Shown here: positions 1 to 11,960 of the stretch, piece by piece
Layout of the letters: each line of letters starts with the position of its first letter
How positions within the stretch are numbered: the stretch's first letter is position 1
From: Macrostomum hystrix
Taxonomy: Eukaryota > Platyhelminthes > Macrostomidae
Length of the DNA: 64,000 nucleotides
Assembly (NCBI GenBank): GCA_950097015.1
Contig: CATNEN010000010.1
Span: 884,501 to 948,500 of the forward strand
Direction: 5' to 3'
Position numbers and translations under genes: made by a program
Notes under the pieces: model-generated
Database searches by the model: none
Seen by the model: only the letters and a program-made list of their open reading frames with translations
Told to the model about the DNA's origin: nothing

Positions 1-58
1 AGTGCACAACATGGTTATGTCAATGAGAACTATGATTTTTGTTTTTGGTTATGATGGG

Positions 59-1205
59 TTTTTCAGACTCACCTGGTACTCAGCATAATGATGTCCCTTC
101 TTGGAAGTGCCATCAGTCATGATCGTCAAAGGGCGTCTGGGGGGCAGCCAGGATGCTATCCATCCCACTCGCCTTACCTAGGCAGTTGCCAATACAGAAT
201 GCAGCAGTGGAAACCAGGGAATTTGATGGCAGCGACAGGGCATCCAACTCAGTGTCAAACAAGGTAACTCCTGATAAGACGTGTCGGATGCAGGGAGACA
301 CATACCAAACTGGCACGTGGCAGTCAAGGACGAGCTTGATGCATGTCTCGATGACCCTGTTGGTAAGCTGCCAACCTCCGCAAGGGCGCGTCTCCATCGT
401 CAAGACTCTGGCACTCTGTGCAGCCTCTTGCAAAACAGATGCCTCAGCCAGGCTGCTGTGAAGCTCATGGATGTGGCTCTGCAGTTCAATAACTGTCCAC
501 TTGGCACTCTTTTCAGAAAGATCGGCTCTGGTCTGCTGTGTGATCATGAGGCGCAGCTGGCTGTTGGTCGCATGATCGTCTGCTCCTGCCGCTGGACTTT
601 CAGATAAGATTTGGCCAGCTGAGCATGAACCAATCTAAGCTGACAAGCTGAGACTTTAGTACCTCGGCACTTGGCACGTTGGCTCACCAGGGCTTCCACC
701 TCCTGCTGTTTTTGATGAAGCTTGGCATGCAGCTCCGAAATCACATCGGACAGAGCAGATTCGATGCCAGCGTGCTCTTCGACAGATATCGCAGAGGAAG
801 CATGGCATCCACCAGCAGCTTCCTGTGCATCATCACTGCCATCACTGCCCTTGTACTCCAACTGCTCCACATTTTGCATCTCATGCAGGCGCTGCAGCTC
901 TTGCAGGAGAACATTGGGAGGCTCGAAGACTTGGTCCATATAGTCCTGGAAGGTGGAGCTAGACTTTCCAGCCTCCAGCTCATCCTTGTGACACCTACGC
1001 AGGCCCTGGGAAACCTTTTTACAGTGGTCCACTTTGCGTAGCAGGGCATCTTTGGAGCTGAGACTGATGTGCATAGCTGGGAGTCCCATGGCACAAAAGA
1101 GGCATGTAGCCCTGGCACCACCAATCTCATGCTTCACCTCTGGTTGGATATCGTGACCAGATGCTCCATCAGGGAGGTTCCTCTTAGTCTTGGACTGGCT
1201 TTGGC
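59..1205 (-). pseudogene. Decayed transposon-like coding region with frameshifts
   Basis: Unrecognised protein-like region read on the minus strand, clearly more GC-rich than the AT-rich DNA to its right. From 1205 to 544 one frame gives a CxxC pair (ATCLFC), then a long Glu/Gln/His-rich coiled-coil-like stretch. It ends at a stop at 544-546, and the coiled coil continues in another frame from about 570 down to 113. Past the stop at 113-115 a third frame reads DGTSKKGHHYAEYQ and runs into a good donor (CAG/GTGAGT) near 69-74. A coiled coil followed by a 'DGTSK..' start resembles proteins encoded by some animal DNA transposons, but I cannot name the family. At least two frameshifts suggest a decayed copy; assembly error is the alternative. 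The region runs up to the window edge. Confidence 0.4.
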
Positions 1206-1249
1206 CTTAGTCTTTAGGGTCAAAGCTGTAGCCATTATTTATAATGGCT

Positions 1250-4150
1250 GAAATCAAAACTGTCAGTCAGTGACTTATAGTAAAAGTCAATTAAATATGT
1301 AGAGTAGGCCTAAAGTGAACCATGGTAAATATACTTTCACCCCTACATTAAATTATGTACTATAAGCATAATATATATATTATAGTCAGAAGCTCTTCAC
1401 TTAAAAGCTATATAGCAACCAAATAGAAAGCATGTATCCATACAGTATAATGCTCCAAATATAGATACAAAAAAGGCAGAAAATTTTTTAAATAAATGTT
1501 CTCAGACTATATTAGTCAACAAAACTTTTCCACTGTATACTTATGGTAGTTCTTTACTTAAAAAATAGTTTCAACACAAGAAGCAACTTCAGTTACAAGA
1601 TTATGTGTCAAAGAAGTAAAATAGACACTGTAAAATGCATTGCTTGAAATTGCACTTATTTAAACATTCAAACAGCTTACCAAAAATACTTAGCACATAA
1701 ACATAGCCAAGTATATTCATTTAATGCAGATTTATTATATCTTTTAAATGAAACCAACTTCATGAGACTTGGTCACTTAATATTTAAGATACACACAGTT
1801 AAATGACGTTTTTCAAACTTTTACTACAAAAGGGACCATGAATTACAATGTTCTTATTGAAAGTAAAATGGCTATAACTTTTTTATTACCCAACCAAATT
1901 TCATGATCCAGGCCATTTTGTAATGCTGTTATGGCCTACTATCCCATTAACTAATCAGATGTGTGAAATTCTGAACTTTCAAAATCTCACTGGACAGCCT
2001 ACTATTAGCTAGTATAGCTAGCTAGTATGGATCATGCTTAGTGCACACCTGAGTATTGTGGCCGCTAGCCAAATAAGCGAGACGAGGCTGAGTCAAGTTA
2101 ACCAAAGGAGAGGGTGCTCTCTTGCATAGCGAGAGCCGTTTTTATATATTCTTGAACGTCACATGTACATCAATTAAATGGGTACACAATGAGCAGATGT
2201 GCACATAGGCCATTCACAACACTGAGCACTTGAAGACAAATCCCAAAACGCATGCCATTGGCATTGGACAACAAATGTGGAGGATACTAAGCCTACTTTT
2301 ATTAAAAAATACCAGAATAGTGGTCTATGTAAACACAGAATGGACCACAATAGGACTACAACAGACTAAAGTGGGACTGAGGCAGTAGCTTTTTTAATAT
2401 TTTTTTTTATAATATGGCTGAGCTCTCCTTATTTATGTTTAATTTTTATTTTAATTTAACTTAACAAAAACTTTAAAGTGAAACAAATTGAATTCAAATT
2501 TGTAAAAAGAAAAATATTTTCACACAAATTATAGCAAGCTACAATTTTTCATTTATTCAGTATTTGTCTTCATTTTTTATAAACTTGCATTTAGCTTACT
2601 TATGTCACTTTAGAGTGACATAAAAGTTTATGGCTATTATTAGACACAGGTAATCTGATCATTTTAGTGGCATGCTTTTTTGCTTGTTTTTTATAATAAA
2701 AATAAATTGTTTTCAATTAAAATCTGAACTTGCAGATATTTTACTAAAAATTACATAAGTATCTTATAATTATGTCGGATATAGTTTCACATAGCAAAAA
2801 AGTTTCACAATTGAGATTTCGAAATATCAACTAGACATCAGTAGGCCTAGAGCCAAATTATAAAATATAATATTAAAAATGATTGCCTTGGTCCTATTAT
2901 GGTCCCATTGTAGCCCATTGTGGTCCATTTTGGTACTTACACAGGCACATAGCAATCACAATTTGATAAAAATCGAAATAACTATTAAAATATATTTGCA
3001 TTGAGTTACCTTTAAATAAAAACCCTTTAACCTATTTTTGGTATTTTATGTTTATGCTATTTTATAACTATGACATGTAAAACAAATAAAGAAAAAATGC
3101 AAAGTGAAAATGATCTACATTTAAAAGGAATATGTTACATTGTATGCAATATTTAGAGTATGCACTGTGTAACATATAGTTAGTATTCATAACTAAGTAT
3201 AATTTATAAAAATTTATAAACCTAATGTTATACATGTTTATAAATTACCTTTTGGTTAAAAAAATTGCTTGTCTTTTCCAGACTTCTCAACATGATTCCT
3301 TCAACCTTTTGTGATATCTGAATGGCTATGCATAAATTAGGCATGCTTAACATAATGAAGAGTAAGAACATTCTATTTTATATGAAAGACAGAAGCATTT
3401 TTTAATCAAAGTATTGGTCAATTCCAGTATATATAATATCTAATTTAGTAAAATTGATTATGATTTGTAGTGGCCAACTCCATGTATTATATAATAAGTT
3501 AATTTATTACATGCAATAAGTATAAGATAAGTTTATATCTAGGCTGGTTAAGCACTCAAACAAAGTAGAAGTCGATTAGTTTAACTGGATCCTCTCTTTT
3601 TATGATATAGCAAGATACACAAAAAATAGCACTAGGCATCATCACTACCTATCTCATTGACTTTTATTACCCCTACCCATTCAGTCCATTATGTTTAAGT
3701 CACACTTCTTTAAAAAATGATTAAACTTTTACATTTTTATAGACTGGTACATAATTTTTCTTCATTTTTTTTCATGAAAAAAAGAATTACGTAAAACTCA
3801 CTATATCTAATGTTTTAAAATTTCTAAACAAATTTACTTTTTTCCTGGCCTATAGTACAGGCCTTATTAAGCCTTATGTTCTATGAAGTATCTAGCCTAT
3901 TCTGATTCAACTATGAAAAGTTTGGCAACCAATGCTTTAGTTACACTGTGCCACTCGTATTAGAAACATAAAAGTATACTTAAGAAACAGAGAACTAACA
4001 CCATTCATTTTTATTCGACTATTTTTGAACGATAATGTATTTTAGACATAGAAATAGTTCTGCAATAAAGTAATAGACCAAACGAACCAAAACTAAGGCA
4101 TCCTCAGAATCAAAGGTCGTGAGTTTAAAGCTTGTCTGCATGCCTGTTGA
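1250..4150. other. AT-rich non-coding stretch
   Basis: About 2.9 kb of strongly AT-rich DNA with no convincing ORF, tRNA or transposon ends. The only structure noted is a hairpin followed by a T-run near 2111-2146. It lies between the transposon remnant and the 4E-T start. Confidence 0.6.
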
Positions 4151-4160
4151 TTTCAGAATG
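4151..4160 (+). promoter_or_regulatory. Splice acceptor touching the 4E-T start codon
   Basis: The sequence TTTCAG at 4151-4156 is followed by a single A and then the ATG at 4158. A 3' splice site one base from the start codon means the first coding exon begins there. The upstream exon is either an unseen 5' UTR exon or a trans-spliced leader. It also decides the start, because the frame stays open upstream only with non-ATG codons. Confidence 0.5.
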
Positions 4161-7100
4161 AACCGGGCAGCGCAGCAAGGCCAGAAGGAGGGCAGCGACT
4201 CCACTACTGGCAGGGTGCCAGCTGTCGGCTCAGGCAAGTCAGCGCAGTCGCAGCCAGCTGCCGGCGCCTCTGAGCCATCAGCGGCGCTCATCGGTGGCGG
4301 TAATGGTAACGGCGGAGCCAGTGGGGGCAGCAATAACAGCAATCTCAGCGCTGGTGGAAGCGGTACCAATAACAACAAGGTGCGTCGGGGCACGCGCGCC
4401 GGTCACAAGCGCCGGATGGAGGCCGCTACTGGCGCGGCCGTACCTGGCCAACACCCACAGGCATCCCAGCCCCAACCAGCTGGGGCTGGTGCTAAGCCGC
4501 AGCAGAACCCGCCGAAACAGCAGCAACAGCCGTCTAAACAGCCTCAACAGCAGCCTCAGCAACAGCAGGCGAGCAAACAGCCCAGTAAGCAACACCAGCA
4601 GCAGCCGCAGCAGCAAAAGCCTCAACAGAAGCAGCAGCAACAGCAAAAGCAGCAACAGAAGCAATTGCAGCAACAACATCCACAGCAGTCTCAGCAGCAG
4701 CCAGCCCAAAAGCGGCGGCGCTACGCTCGTGATGAGCTGTTGAAGCTGAGAGAGAACAAGCTGTCCAAGCTGTGGCCCCGGGAGCTCAATATGGCATTCA
4801 TTGGCGATGGTGGCCTGTGGGATCCGGTGAAGCTCTTCGACGGGGACAAGAAGGGCAGCAGCGACACGTCTACGGGCAAGTCGAAGATATTCAAGGGCGG
4901 TAAGTTCCGTGCTGTGCGCACTTTTGCAGCTTTTAGATAGCCTCTTTTCTATAAATTGAGCCTGACCATTGCTGTGCTCTCCCTACCTTTTCGCTTTTAA
5001 AACAATCATTGCAGACCGCGTGAAGGACGACGGCATTGTGCTCGGTCCGCAGAAGCGGCTCTGGGCCGCCCAGGGCTGCAATCCGCATCGGGCCAAAGCC
5101 GCCGCAGGTGCTGCCGATTCCGATGGCGGCGGCGGCGGCGGTGGTAGTCGTGAACGTGACAGGGAGCGGGGCGGTGATTCAGATCATTCGGCTGCTTCGA
5201 CGCCGACTCCGCTATCGGAAGTGGCCTCGGCGTCATCGACAGCTGCCGCAATCGTAGCAGCCTCGACAGCTGCAGCAGCTGCGGCTGCGGCTGCAGCCTC
5301 GGTTTCCATCGGTGGTGGCAAGCCGAATCGGCGAATTGAACGGCCGCCTCGCTTTCCTGCCCCTAGCAGTGGCGGCGGCGGCCAATGGGAGAGAAGCCAG
5401 CGGCCCAGAGAGGTCGTTCCACCGGCGCAGCAGCAGCAGCAGCATCAACCGCGCGGTGCCTACTACAATGACAACGAAACTCCCGCTTGGTTTGACGAAG
5501 GGCCGCTTGATAAGCGCGAGAAGCTCGAGCTGACTGGCTTGCCGGAGGAGTCCGCGCCCAGGCGCCAGCGGCCCCAGCCGACGGTAGCCAAGCCCTCCGA
5601 GCCGGCTTCGATCAAGGCGACGGCTACTGACAAGGCCAACTCCAGCACTGCTGGCACTGTGACCAAGGCTACAGCTGCCGCTAACACGGTGACGTCGACG
5701 ACCTCAACAGAGACTGTGAAGACATCCTCGGAGTCAACTGCCGTGCCAGCGAAGTCTGCGGCCTCTAAGGAGGCTCCGTCTGCAGTGGATTCTGTTCCAC
5801 CGGCTCCCAAGCACTCAGCTGCTCCACCAGCAGCCTCGACAGCCCTGGAGTTCGACCTCTCCGACCTGCTGATGCCGATACCTGAGCTGGTGGCGCCCGT
5901 TCAGCAGCCAGTGGCCCCCGCACCGTCCCGGGTGTCCAAGTGGCTCGGCACCGATCCTGGTGAAGCCGCAACGGCACATGCTTCTAAGCCAACGGCTGCC
6001 CCCGCCGCTCCTGCCGCTGCAGCTCCGCTAGCCGCTTCGGCAACGTCGTCTGCCAAGCCTGCAATGATAAACGCTGCCGCACCCTCCGCCAAGAAGCCAG
6101 CGGCGGCAAGCGCTGAAGTCGCCCATCTTCAACAGCTGCTTCTAAAGGACCTTCGCATTGGCCAACCGGCTAAGCCTCAGCAGCAGCAACAGTCGCCGCA
6201 GCTTCCTGGTCAACCTCAGCAGCAGCAACAGTCGCCGCAGCTTCCTGGTCAACCTCAGCAGGCGCAGCTGCCCACTCAGCCGCAGCAGCAGCTTCGTCAG
6301 CCAGCTCAGCCAAAGCAGGCACAGCCGGCTACACAGGCTTCTGCGTCAGCAAGTCGCCAGATGGACGCGCGCGAAGTCGAGGCCAACATCAAGTCGCTGC
6401 TGTTTGGTGGCTCCAAACCGGCCGCCGCTGCTCCTTCTTCAGCTCCCTCTGCGGCTACTGCTTCTGCTATGCATCCGCAATCCCAGTTTGGCTTGCCTCA
6501 CCAGTTTCAGCCAGCTCAGCAGCAGCAGCAAGTGCGCCAACTCATGCCTCAGCACCATCAAACGTTGCAATCGTCGCGTCCGTCTTCCATTCTGCAAGCC
6601 AAGACCCTGGAGGAAATCGAGGGCTCTCTGGCTGCCACCGCGGCGTCTTCAGGCACCCAACCTCCGGCCCCGCCTGCTGGGCTGCGCGCGCTGACCTCTG
6701 GCGCAGGGTTTGCCTATACCGCTCCAGCCGTATCAGCAGACAGCGGCCAGGCTGCAATTCAAAAGCTACTCAACCAGCTCAGCCAATCGACTCAAGCTGT
6801 GCAGCATCAACCACAGCGGCAGCAGCAGCAGCAACAACAGCAGTTTGTACACCAGCAGTTGTTCCAGCCGCAGCAGCAGCCGCATCCGCCAATGTCGCTG
6901 CCTCTGTCTTCTATTGCCACCCCGGCCTCCTCTGCCCACGGAGCCGCGCCCCGCGCTATTCAGCCACTGGATAGTCAGTTTTTCAGAGCACAGAGTCTTC
7001 AAGCTCAGCAGCAACAACAGCAGCAGCAGGTCCAACAGCATCAATTGCCAATGATGCAGCTGCAGCAGCTGCAGACGGCCCTAACACTTCAGATGCAGGC

Positions 7101-8620
7101 GCAGTTATTGCAGCCGCAGCAACTGCAGGCCAAGCTTCTCTCTCAGGTGGTTGTTTGATAAGCCGCCATCAAATTTTTTATGCAATTACCTCAGATCCAT
7201 CAGTTCTGCCATTCCCCCAGATCCATCAGTTCTGCCATTCCCCCAGATCCATCAGTTCTGCCATTCCCCGAGATCCATCAGTTCTGCCATTCCCTCAGAT
7301 CCATCAGTTCTGCCATTCCCCCAGATCCATCAGTTCTGCCATTCCCCCAGATCCATCAGTTCTGCCATTCCCCCAGATCCATCAGTTCTGCCATTCCCCC
7401 AGATCCATCAGTTCTGCCATTCCCCCAGATCCATCAGTTCTGCCATTCCCCCAGATCCATCAGTTCTGCCATTCCCCCAGATCCATCAGTTCTGCCATTC
7501 CCCCAGATCCATCAGTTCTGCCATTCCCCCAGATCCATCAGTTCTGCCATTCCCCCAGATCCATCAGTTCTGCCATTCCCCCAGATCCATCAGTTCTGCC
7601 ATTCCCCCAGATCCAGCATCCCTCAGGTCCGCGTCACCCCATGCATTTCCCCGCCTCATATCTCCGTTTCGTTGGCCGTGTTCATCTAACCCCAACAACT
7701 TCCCTCATGGCCATTAATATTAAACGAAGCCATATTTTAATTTCTTTGCATCTGCGTTTGAACTTTCAAATATTGTTTAATTCGATCAACAAATTAGATT
7801 GGTCTGATTGGTCCAATTGTCCATTATCGACTACTAACAATGCCCCCTACAGAGCAATACAGTCCAGGGTAATCGTGTTATTGGCCAGCAGCAGCAGCAG
7901 CAACCAATGTTCAGCCCTAACCAATCGGCTTCCGTTGCTGATTTTTTTGCCGCCGACGGCAAGCAGTTGCTCTGGGAGCAGGTCCTACCGACTGCTTCTC
8001 GAAGACCCATTACCAAATCTGTGAGCACTGCTGTTTTTTGAACGACAATGATTTCCTAACTTTATTGCATAGCCCACCATTTGTTCCGCCACTCTATTGT
8101 CACTGCTTCGACACTCTCTATTTTCACTCTGCTCCGTCACTCAACTGTCAAATACTCGATTTCGTCACTCTCTTCTGATCTTATCTATCTTATCTTAAAT
8201 TTGCCTCCTTTTGTCACTCCTTGACTTTTTGAAGGTTCTAAGCAAATCGTGTATTCCGTCATTGTTTAGGGCTACACTGGCGCCCCACAGCAGTTGCAGC
8301 CGCAGCCGCTGTCTCAGCCGCACCCGCTCCTGCCAGCCAGCAGCGCAAATCTGCAGCGCGTCCAGCCGCAGACCCAGCCCGCCTGGCCGGCCAGCACCGC
8401 AGCCGCCTCCCAGTTCACCTTCCCCAGCTCCTGGGGCGTCAGCGGCGTCGGTAGCGTCGGCCGCATCGCCCCGGCTGTCGCTACCTCCGGCTGGGGCGTC
8501 ATCGGCCAGAGTGGCGCCTCGTCGCCACAGTCGGCTGCGACATCGGCCACCGTTGGCCGCCTGCCGCCAGAGTCGCTGGCCCCGGGCAGCGATCGGCGCC
8601 AGGCGAAGGCCGCCGACTAG
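4158..8620 (+). CDS. EIF4ENIF1: eIF4E transporter (4E-T) homologue
   Basis: Translational repressor that binds eIF4E and carries it to P-bodies or the nucleus. Four exons keep phase: 4158-4899, 5015-7146, 7853-8020 and 8270-8620, giving about 1130 residues (vertebrate 4E-T is somewhat under 1000). The family hallmark is at residues 189-195, YARDELL, the YxxxxL-phi eIF4E-binding motif. It is followed, as in 4E-T, by a short conserved block with a GLWDPVK core. The rest is low complexity: polyQ from about residue 115, long Ala/Pro/Thr/Gln stretches and a few ordered-looking islands such as ILQAKTLEEIEGSL. Exon 3 reads SNTVQGNRVIGQ and ends before GTGAGC. Intron 2 is mostly a 26-bp minisatellite. 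The start is the ATG one base after an acceptor. Identification rests on the motif and its context. Confidence 0.82.
7147..7852 (+). other. 4E-T intron 2 with minisatellite
   Basis: The intron starts at CAG/GTGGTT and ends at CCCCCTACAG/AGC, both in phase 0. More than half of it is the 26-bp tandem repeat listed separately. The apparent ORFs here in all three plus frames are repeat artefacts. Confidence 0.75.
7189..7614. repeat. 26-bp minisatellite, about 16 copies
   Basis: Tandem units containing CAGATCCATCAGTTCTGCCA plus six more bases (TTCCCC). Copies are nearly identical, with rare changes such as CGAGATCC and CTCAGATCC. It lies wholly inside 4E-T intron 2. Confidence 0.95.
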
Positions 8621-9627
8621 CAGCATAGACTGCGGCGACCTCGTTGTGCACTCTAACTGGGTTTTAGACACACTGTCGGAGTGTGCAATGAGATACAGCT
8701 TTGTTAGCATTCTCTATTTCCATCTTTCTTCCGCTTCTGATCTTCTTCTTGTTTTTCGAAATCATTCTTGTCGATGGAGTCGCGCTTGCAGTGCACAGTT
8801 GTTAAGTGTTAGAGGCTTTGCTGTTAAAACCTGATTTATGAATAGCGGGGCGCAATCTCTGATCTGCAGTCTGTGGCCTCTTGTCTCCGCTATCGACTTG
8901 GGTGTCGTCGGTCCGCGGCTCGCAGCTCGGGTCTCGGCTGAGCGGCAATTTGCGCCGGCTAGTCGGCTGCAGTGTCGTCCGAGCCGTCCCGGCTGCGCTG
9001 CGCGCGGAGATGCCGGCCCCCCTTCTAATTAAAGCTAGGCATTGCCCTTTATTGTGGCTTTCGAGTGAAACTCCGAGCACAGGTGGCTTGGCTCTAGCCA
9101 CTATCTTCTTCTAAGCCTTCTTTTCTGGCGAATGGGTGTTTTCCAGTCTTTGTTTGGGCAGAGTTTTTTGGGAATTCTTCGGGTTTCTAAATTATGCGCG
9201 GGGAACAGTTTATGATTTATTTGTTATACTTCTGAGGTCAGGCTCTAGCTTGGGGTTGGTCTGTGGGGATCTGCTGCTATTAACTGTCGCTTCTTATTTT
9301 TGCCTCTGTCCCCCCTACCCGGCCTTCAGCCCGTCCTGTTTTCTTGTACCTGGTCCAGTTCTACCCAGCATTCACAGGCAGTGTGAAATATTCTCGATGC
9401 CATGTTCATCATAATAATACAAATCTGTCACATCATAGGCATTTTCCGTTTCTCTGCCCAAACCCCTCTGTCTCATTTTTGCTACTCATTTTTATTTGCC
9501 GTTGTTATACTTTTCGGTCATTAAGCTGCTTATTTTGGTAGCAGAGCTGTTTCTCCTTATTTGAGCAGTGTCTGGCCTAGACTCACCTGAAAGCTTCAAA
9601 TCTAAGTACATGGGATCTAGATAGAAG

Positions 9628-10791
9628 CATGAGATCTATTAGTCAGTAGCTAATGAGTCCATGAGATCTATTAGTCAGTGGCTAATGAGTCCATGAGATC
9701 TATTAGTCAGTGGCTAATGAGTCCATGAGATCTATTAGTCAGTGGCTAATGAGTCCATGAGATCTATTAGTCAGTGGCTAATGAGTCCATGGGATCTATT
9801 AGTCAGTCGCTAATGAGTCCATGAGATCTATTAGTCAGTGGCTAATGAGTCCATGAGATCTATTAGTCAGTGGCTAATGAGTCCATGAGATCTATTAGTC
9901 AGTGGCTAATGAGTCCATGAGATCTATTAGTCAGTGGCTAATGAGTCCATGAGATCTATTAGTCAGTGGCTAATGAGTCCATGAGATCTATTAGTCAGTG
10001 GCTAATGAGTCCATGAGATCTATTAGTCAGTGGCTAATGAGTTCATGAGATCTATTAGTCAGTGGCTAATGAGTCCATGAGATCTATTAGTCAGTGGCTA
10101 ATGAGTCCATGAGATCTATTAGTCAGTGGCTAATGAGTCCATGAGATCTATTAGTCAGTGGCTAATGAGTCCATGAGATCTATTAGTCAGTGGCTAATGA
10201 GTCCATGAGATCTATTAGTCAGTGGCTAATGAGTCCATGAGATCTATTAGTCAGTGGCTAATGAGTCCATGAGATCTATTAGTCAGTGGCTAATGAGTCC
10301 ATGAGATCTATTAGTCAGTGGCTAATGAGTCCATGAGATCTATTAGTCAGTGGCTAATGAGTCCATGAGATCTATTAGTCAGTGGCTAATGAGTCCATGA
10401 GATCTATTAGTCAGTGGCTAATGAGTCCATGAGATCTATTAGTCAGTGGCTAATGAGTCCATGAGATCTATTAGTCAGTGGCTAATGAGTCCATGAGATC
10501 TATTAGTCAGTGGCTAATGAGTCCATGAGATCTATTAGTCAGTGGCTAATGAGTCCATGAGATCTATTAGTCAGTGGCTAATGAGTCCATGAGATCTATT
10601 AGTCAGTGGCTAATGAGTCCATGAGATCTATTAGTCAGTGGCTAATGAGTCCATGAGATCTATTAGTCAGTGGCTAATGAGTCCATGAGATCTATTAGTC
10701 AGTGGCTAATGAGTCCATGAGATCTATTAGTCAGTGGCTAATGAGTCCATGAGATCTATTAGTCAGTGGCTAATGAGTCCATGAGATCTAT
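9628..10791. repeat. 32-bp minisatellite, about 36 copies
   Basis: Very homogeneous tandem array. Each 32-bp unit contains ATCTATTAGTCAGTGGCTAA followed by TGAGTCCATGAG. Diverged first copies begin near 9602, and the array stops abruptly at 10791. Nearly all copies are identical, so the array has expanded or homogenised recently. Confidence 0.96.
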
Positions 10792-11639
10792 TTTCCAGAT
10801 TTAGAGAAGGCTTTCTCGTGAAAGACCCAGCTTACCTGCCCACATCGTCTATTATACCGCGCCCCATTTACACGTAAAAGTGTGTCTCACATCCCAATCG
10901 GTTTATTTCTCTGTATTTTTATTTTTACGTCCGCACATCTCTTCTTTGCTTTCACAGGCTGCTGTTCAAAGTATATTCCAGAATTTTCTTCCCATTATTC
11001 CCATACAATTTTGGTCCTCATCCTTTGTGTGCAAATCGGTTTTCAAGTGTTTTTGTACAAAAGTGTAACTCGAGTCTTCATTATCATGGGATTGGGGCCG
11101 GTCACGGCCTAGTCCGATTAAAAAGAACTAAATTCTGGCTGCATTTAAAGGCATTCGCACCGAGTGGACTAAGCCGAGTTGAGAGTTTTGCAAATGTTTC
11201 TTGTTTTACACTCGATCCGCCTGTCTCTTCCCAGCCTCCGTCTCCCCGCCCCACCTCCCAACCTTCCTCAAGGTAAATTGGCCTATTAAATATCAAATTC
11301 AGTAGCCAAGGGCTCCAGGACTTTGCGCAATTTTTGTGTGCTAAGTGTCTACTTTTTGCCTATGTGCTCTACTAATAGTAGTTTGTGCGCATGTTTGTTT
11401 AATATGTGCCAGGGTTCATGCTAAAAAACTAATGCTTCGCTGTCCTGACCTGATAATAATATTTCAGCTTAACTCAAATAGCTGCTGGTATTTTTCTGAG
11501 GATAATTATGGCAATAATAAATGATGGTTAATAGCAACTGCTGATCGGGTTCTAGGTAAACAATTTCAGTTTTTTAAACAAGTTTCTATACAAAATCCTA
11601 CATTCTACGAAATGTCACAATATGTGTTCGTTTTTTTTG

Positions 11640-11960
11640 TTAGCAATCGGCTTTCGTGGCATCGATAAAGATAGTGGTTATAACTTTTGTATCAATAGTG
11701 ATAATGATAAGTATATTAATAATAACTGCATGAGGACTGCGGCACAGGTGTGTACATCTGCATCTGCACACCCTGATCGACTTTCCCATCGTCAGGCATT
11801 GTACACTCACTGAGCCTTGAAGATTGATCACCAAGCCTGAAGCCTTTTCTCCGCGGCTACATCCGAAATGAATGGGGCGTTGCCGCAGGATCGAGTTCAA
11901 GGACCTTGGTGCGAGAGGAAAACACGTTAGACCGCTATGCTACTCCCTCAACAAAGGTGT
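11640..11960 (-). mobile_element. tRNA-derived SINE-like fragment
   Basis: Read on the minus strand from about 11955 there is an A-box-like TAGCATAGCGG. About 35 nt later comes a B-box-like GGTCCTTGAACTCGATCC, then an unrelated body and an AT-rich TTAT-type tail near 11.7 kb. The block CACCAAGGTCCTTGA recurs on the minus strand near 58.3 kb, again inside a tRNA-like head, so this is an interspersed family. Exact ends and target duplications were not found. Confidence 0.45.

Noticed and set aside
4278-4709. Leu-rich minus-strand ORFs opposite 4E-T
   Set aside because: Shadows of the CAG-rich polyQ coding sequence.
7151-8024. Pro/Ser/His repeat proteins across 7.15-8.0 kb
   Set aside because: They read through the 26-bp minisatellite in 4E-T intron 2; splice sites and phase show it is removed, and the real exon is 7853-8020 in another context.
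9628-10791. Hammerhead ribozyme in each 32-bp unit (CTAATGAGTCCATGAG resembles CTGATGAGTCCGTGAG)
   Set aside because: The essential G of CUGAUGA is A in every copy, there is no GAAA partner strand, and flanking stems do not pair. The resemblance appears to be chance.
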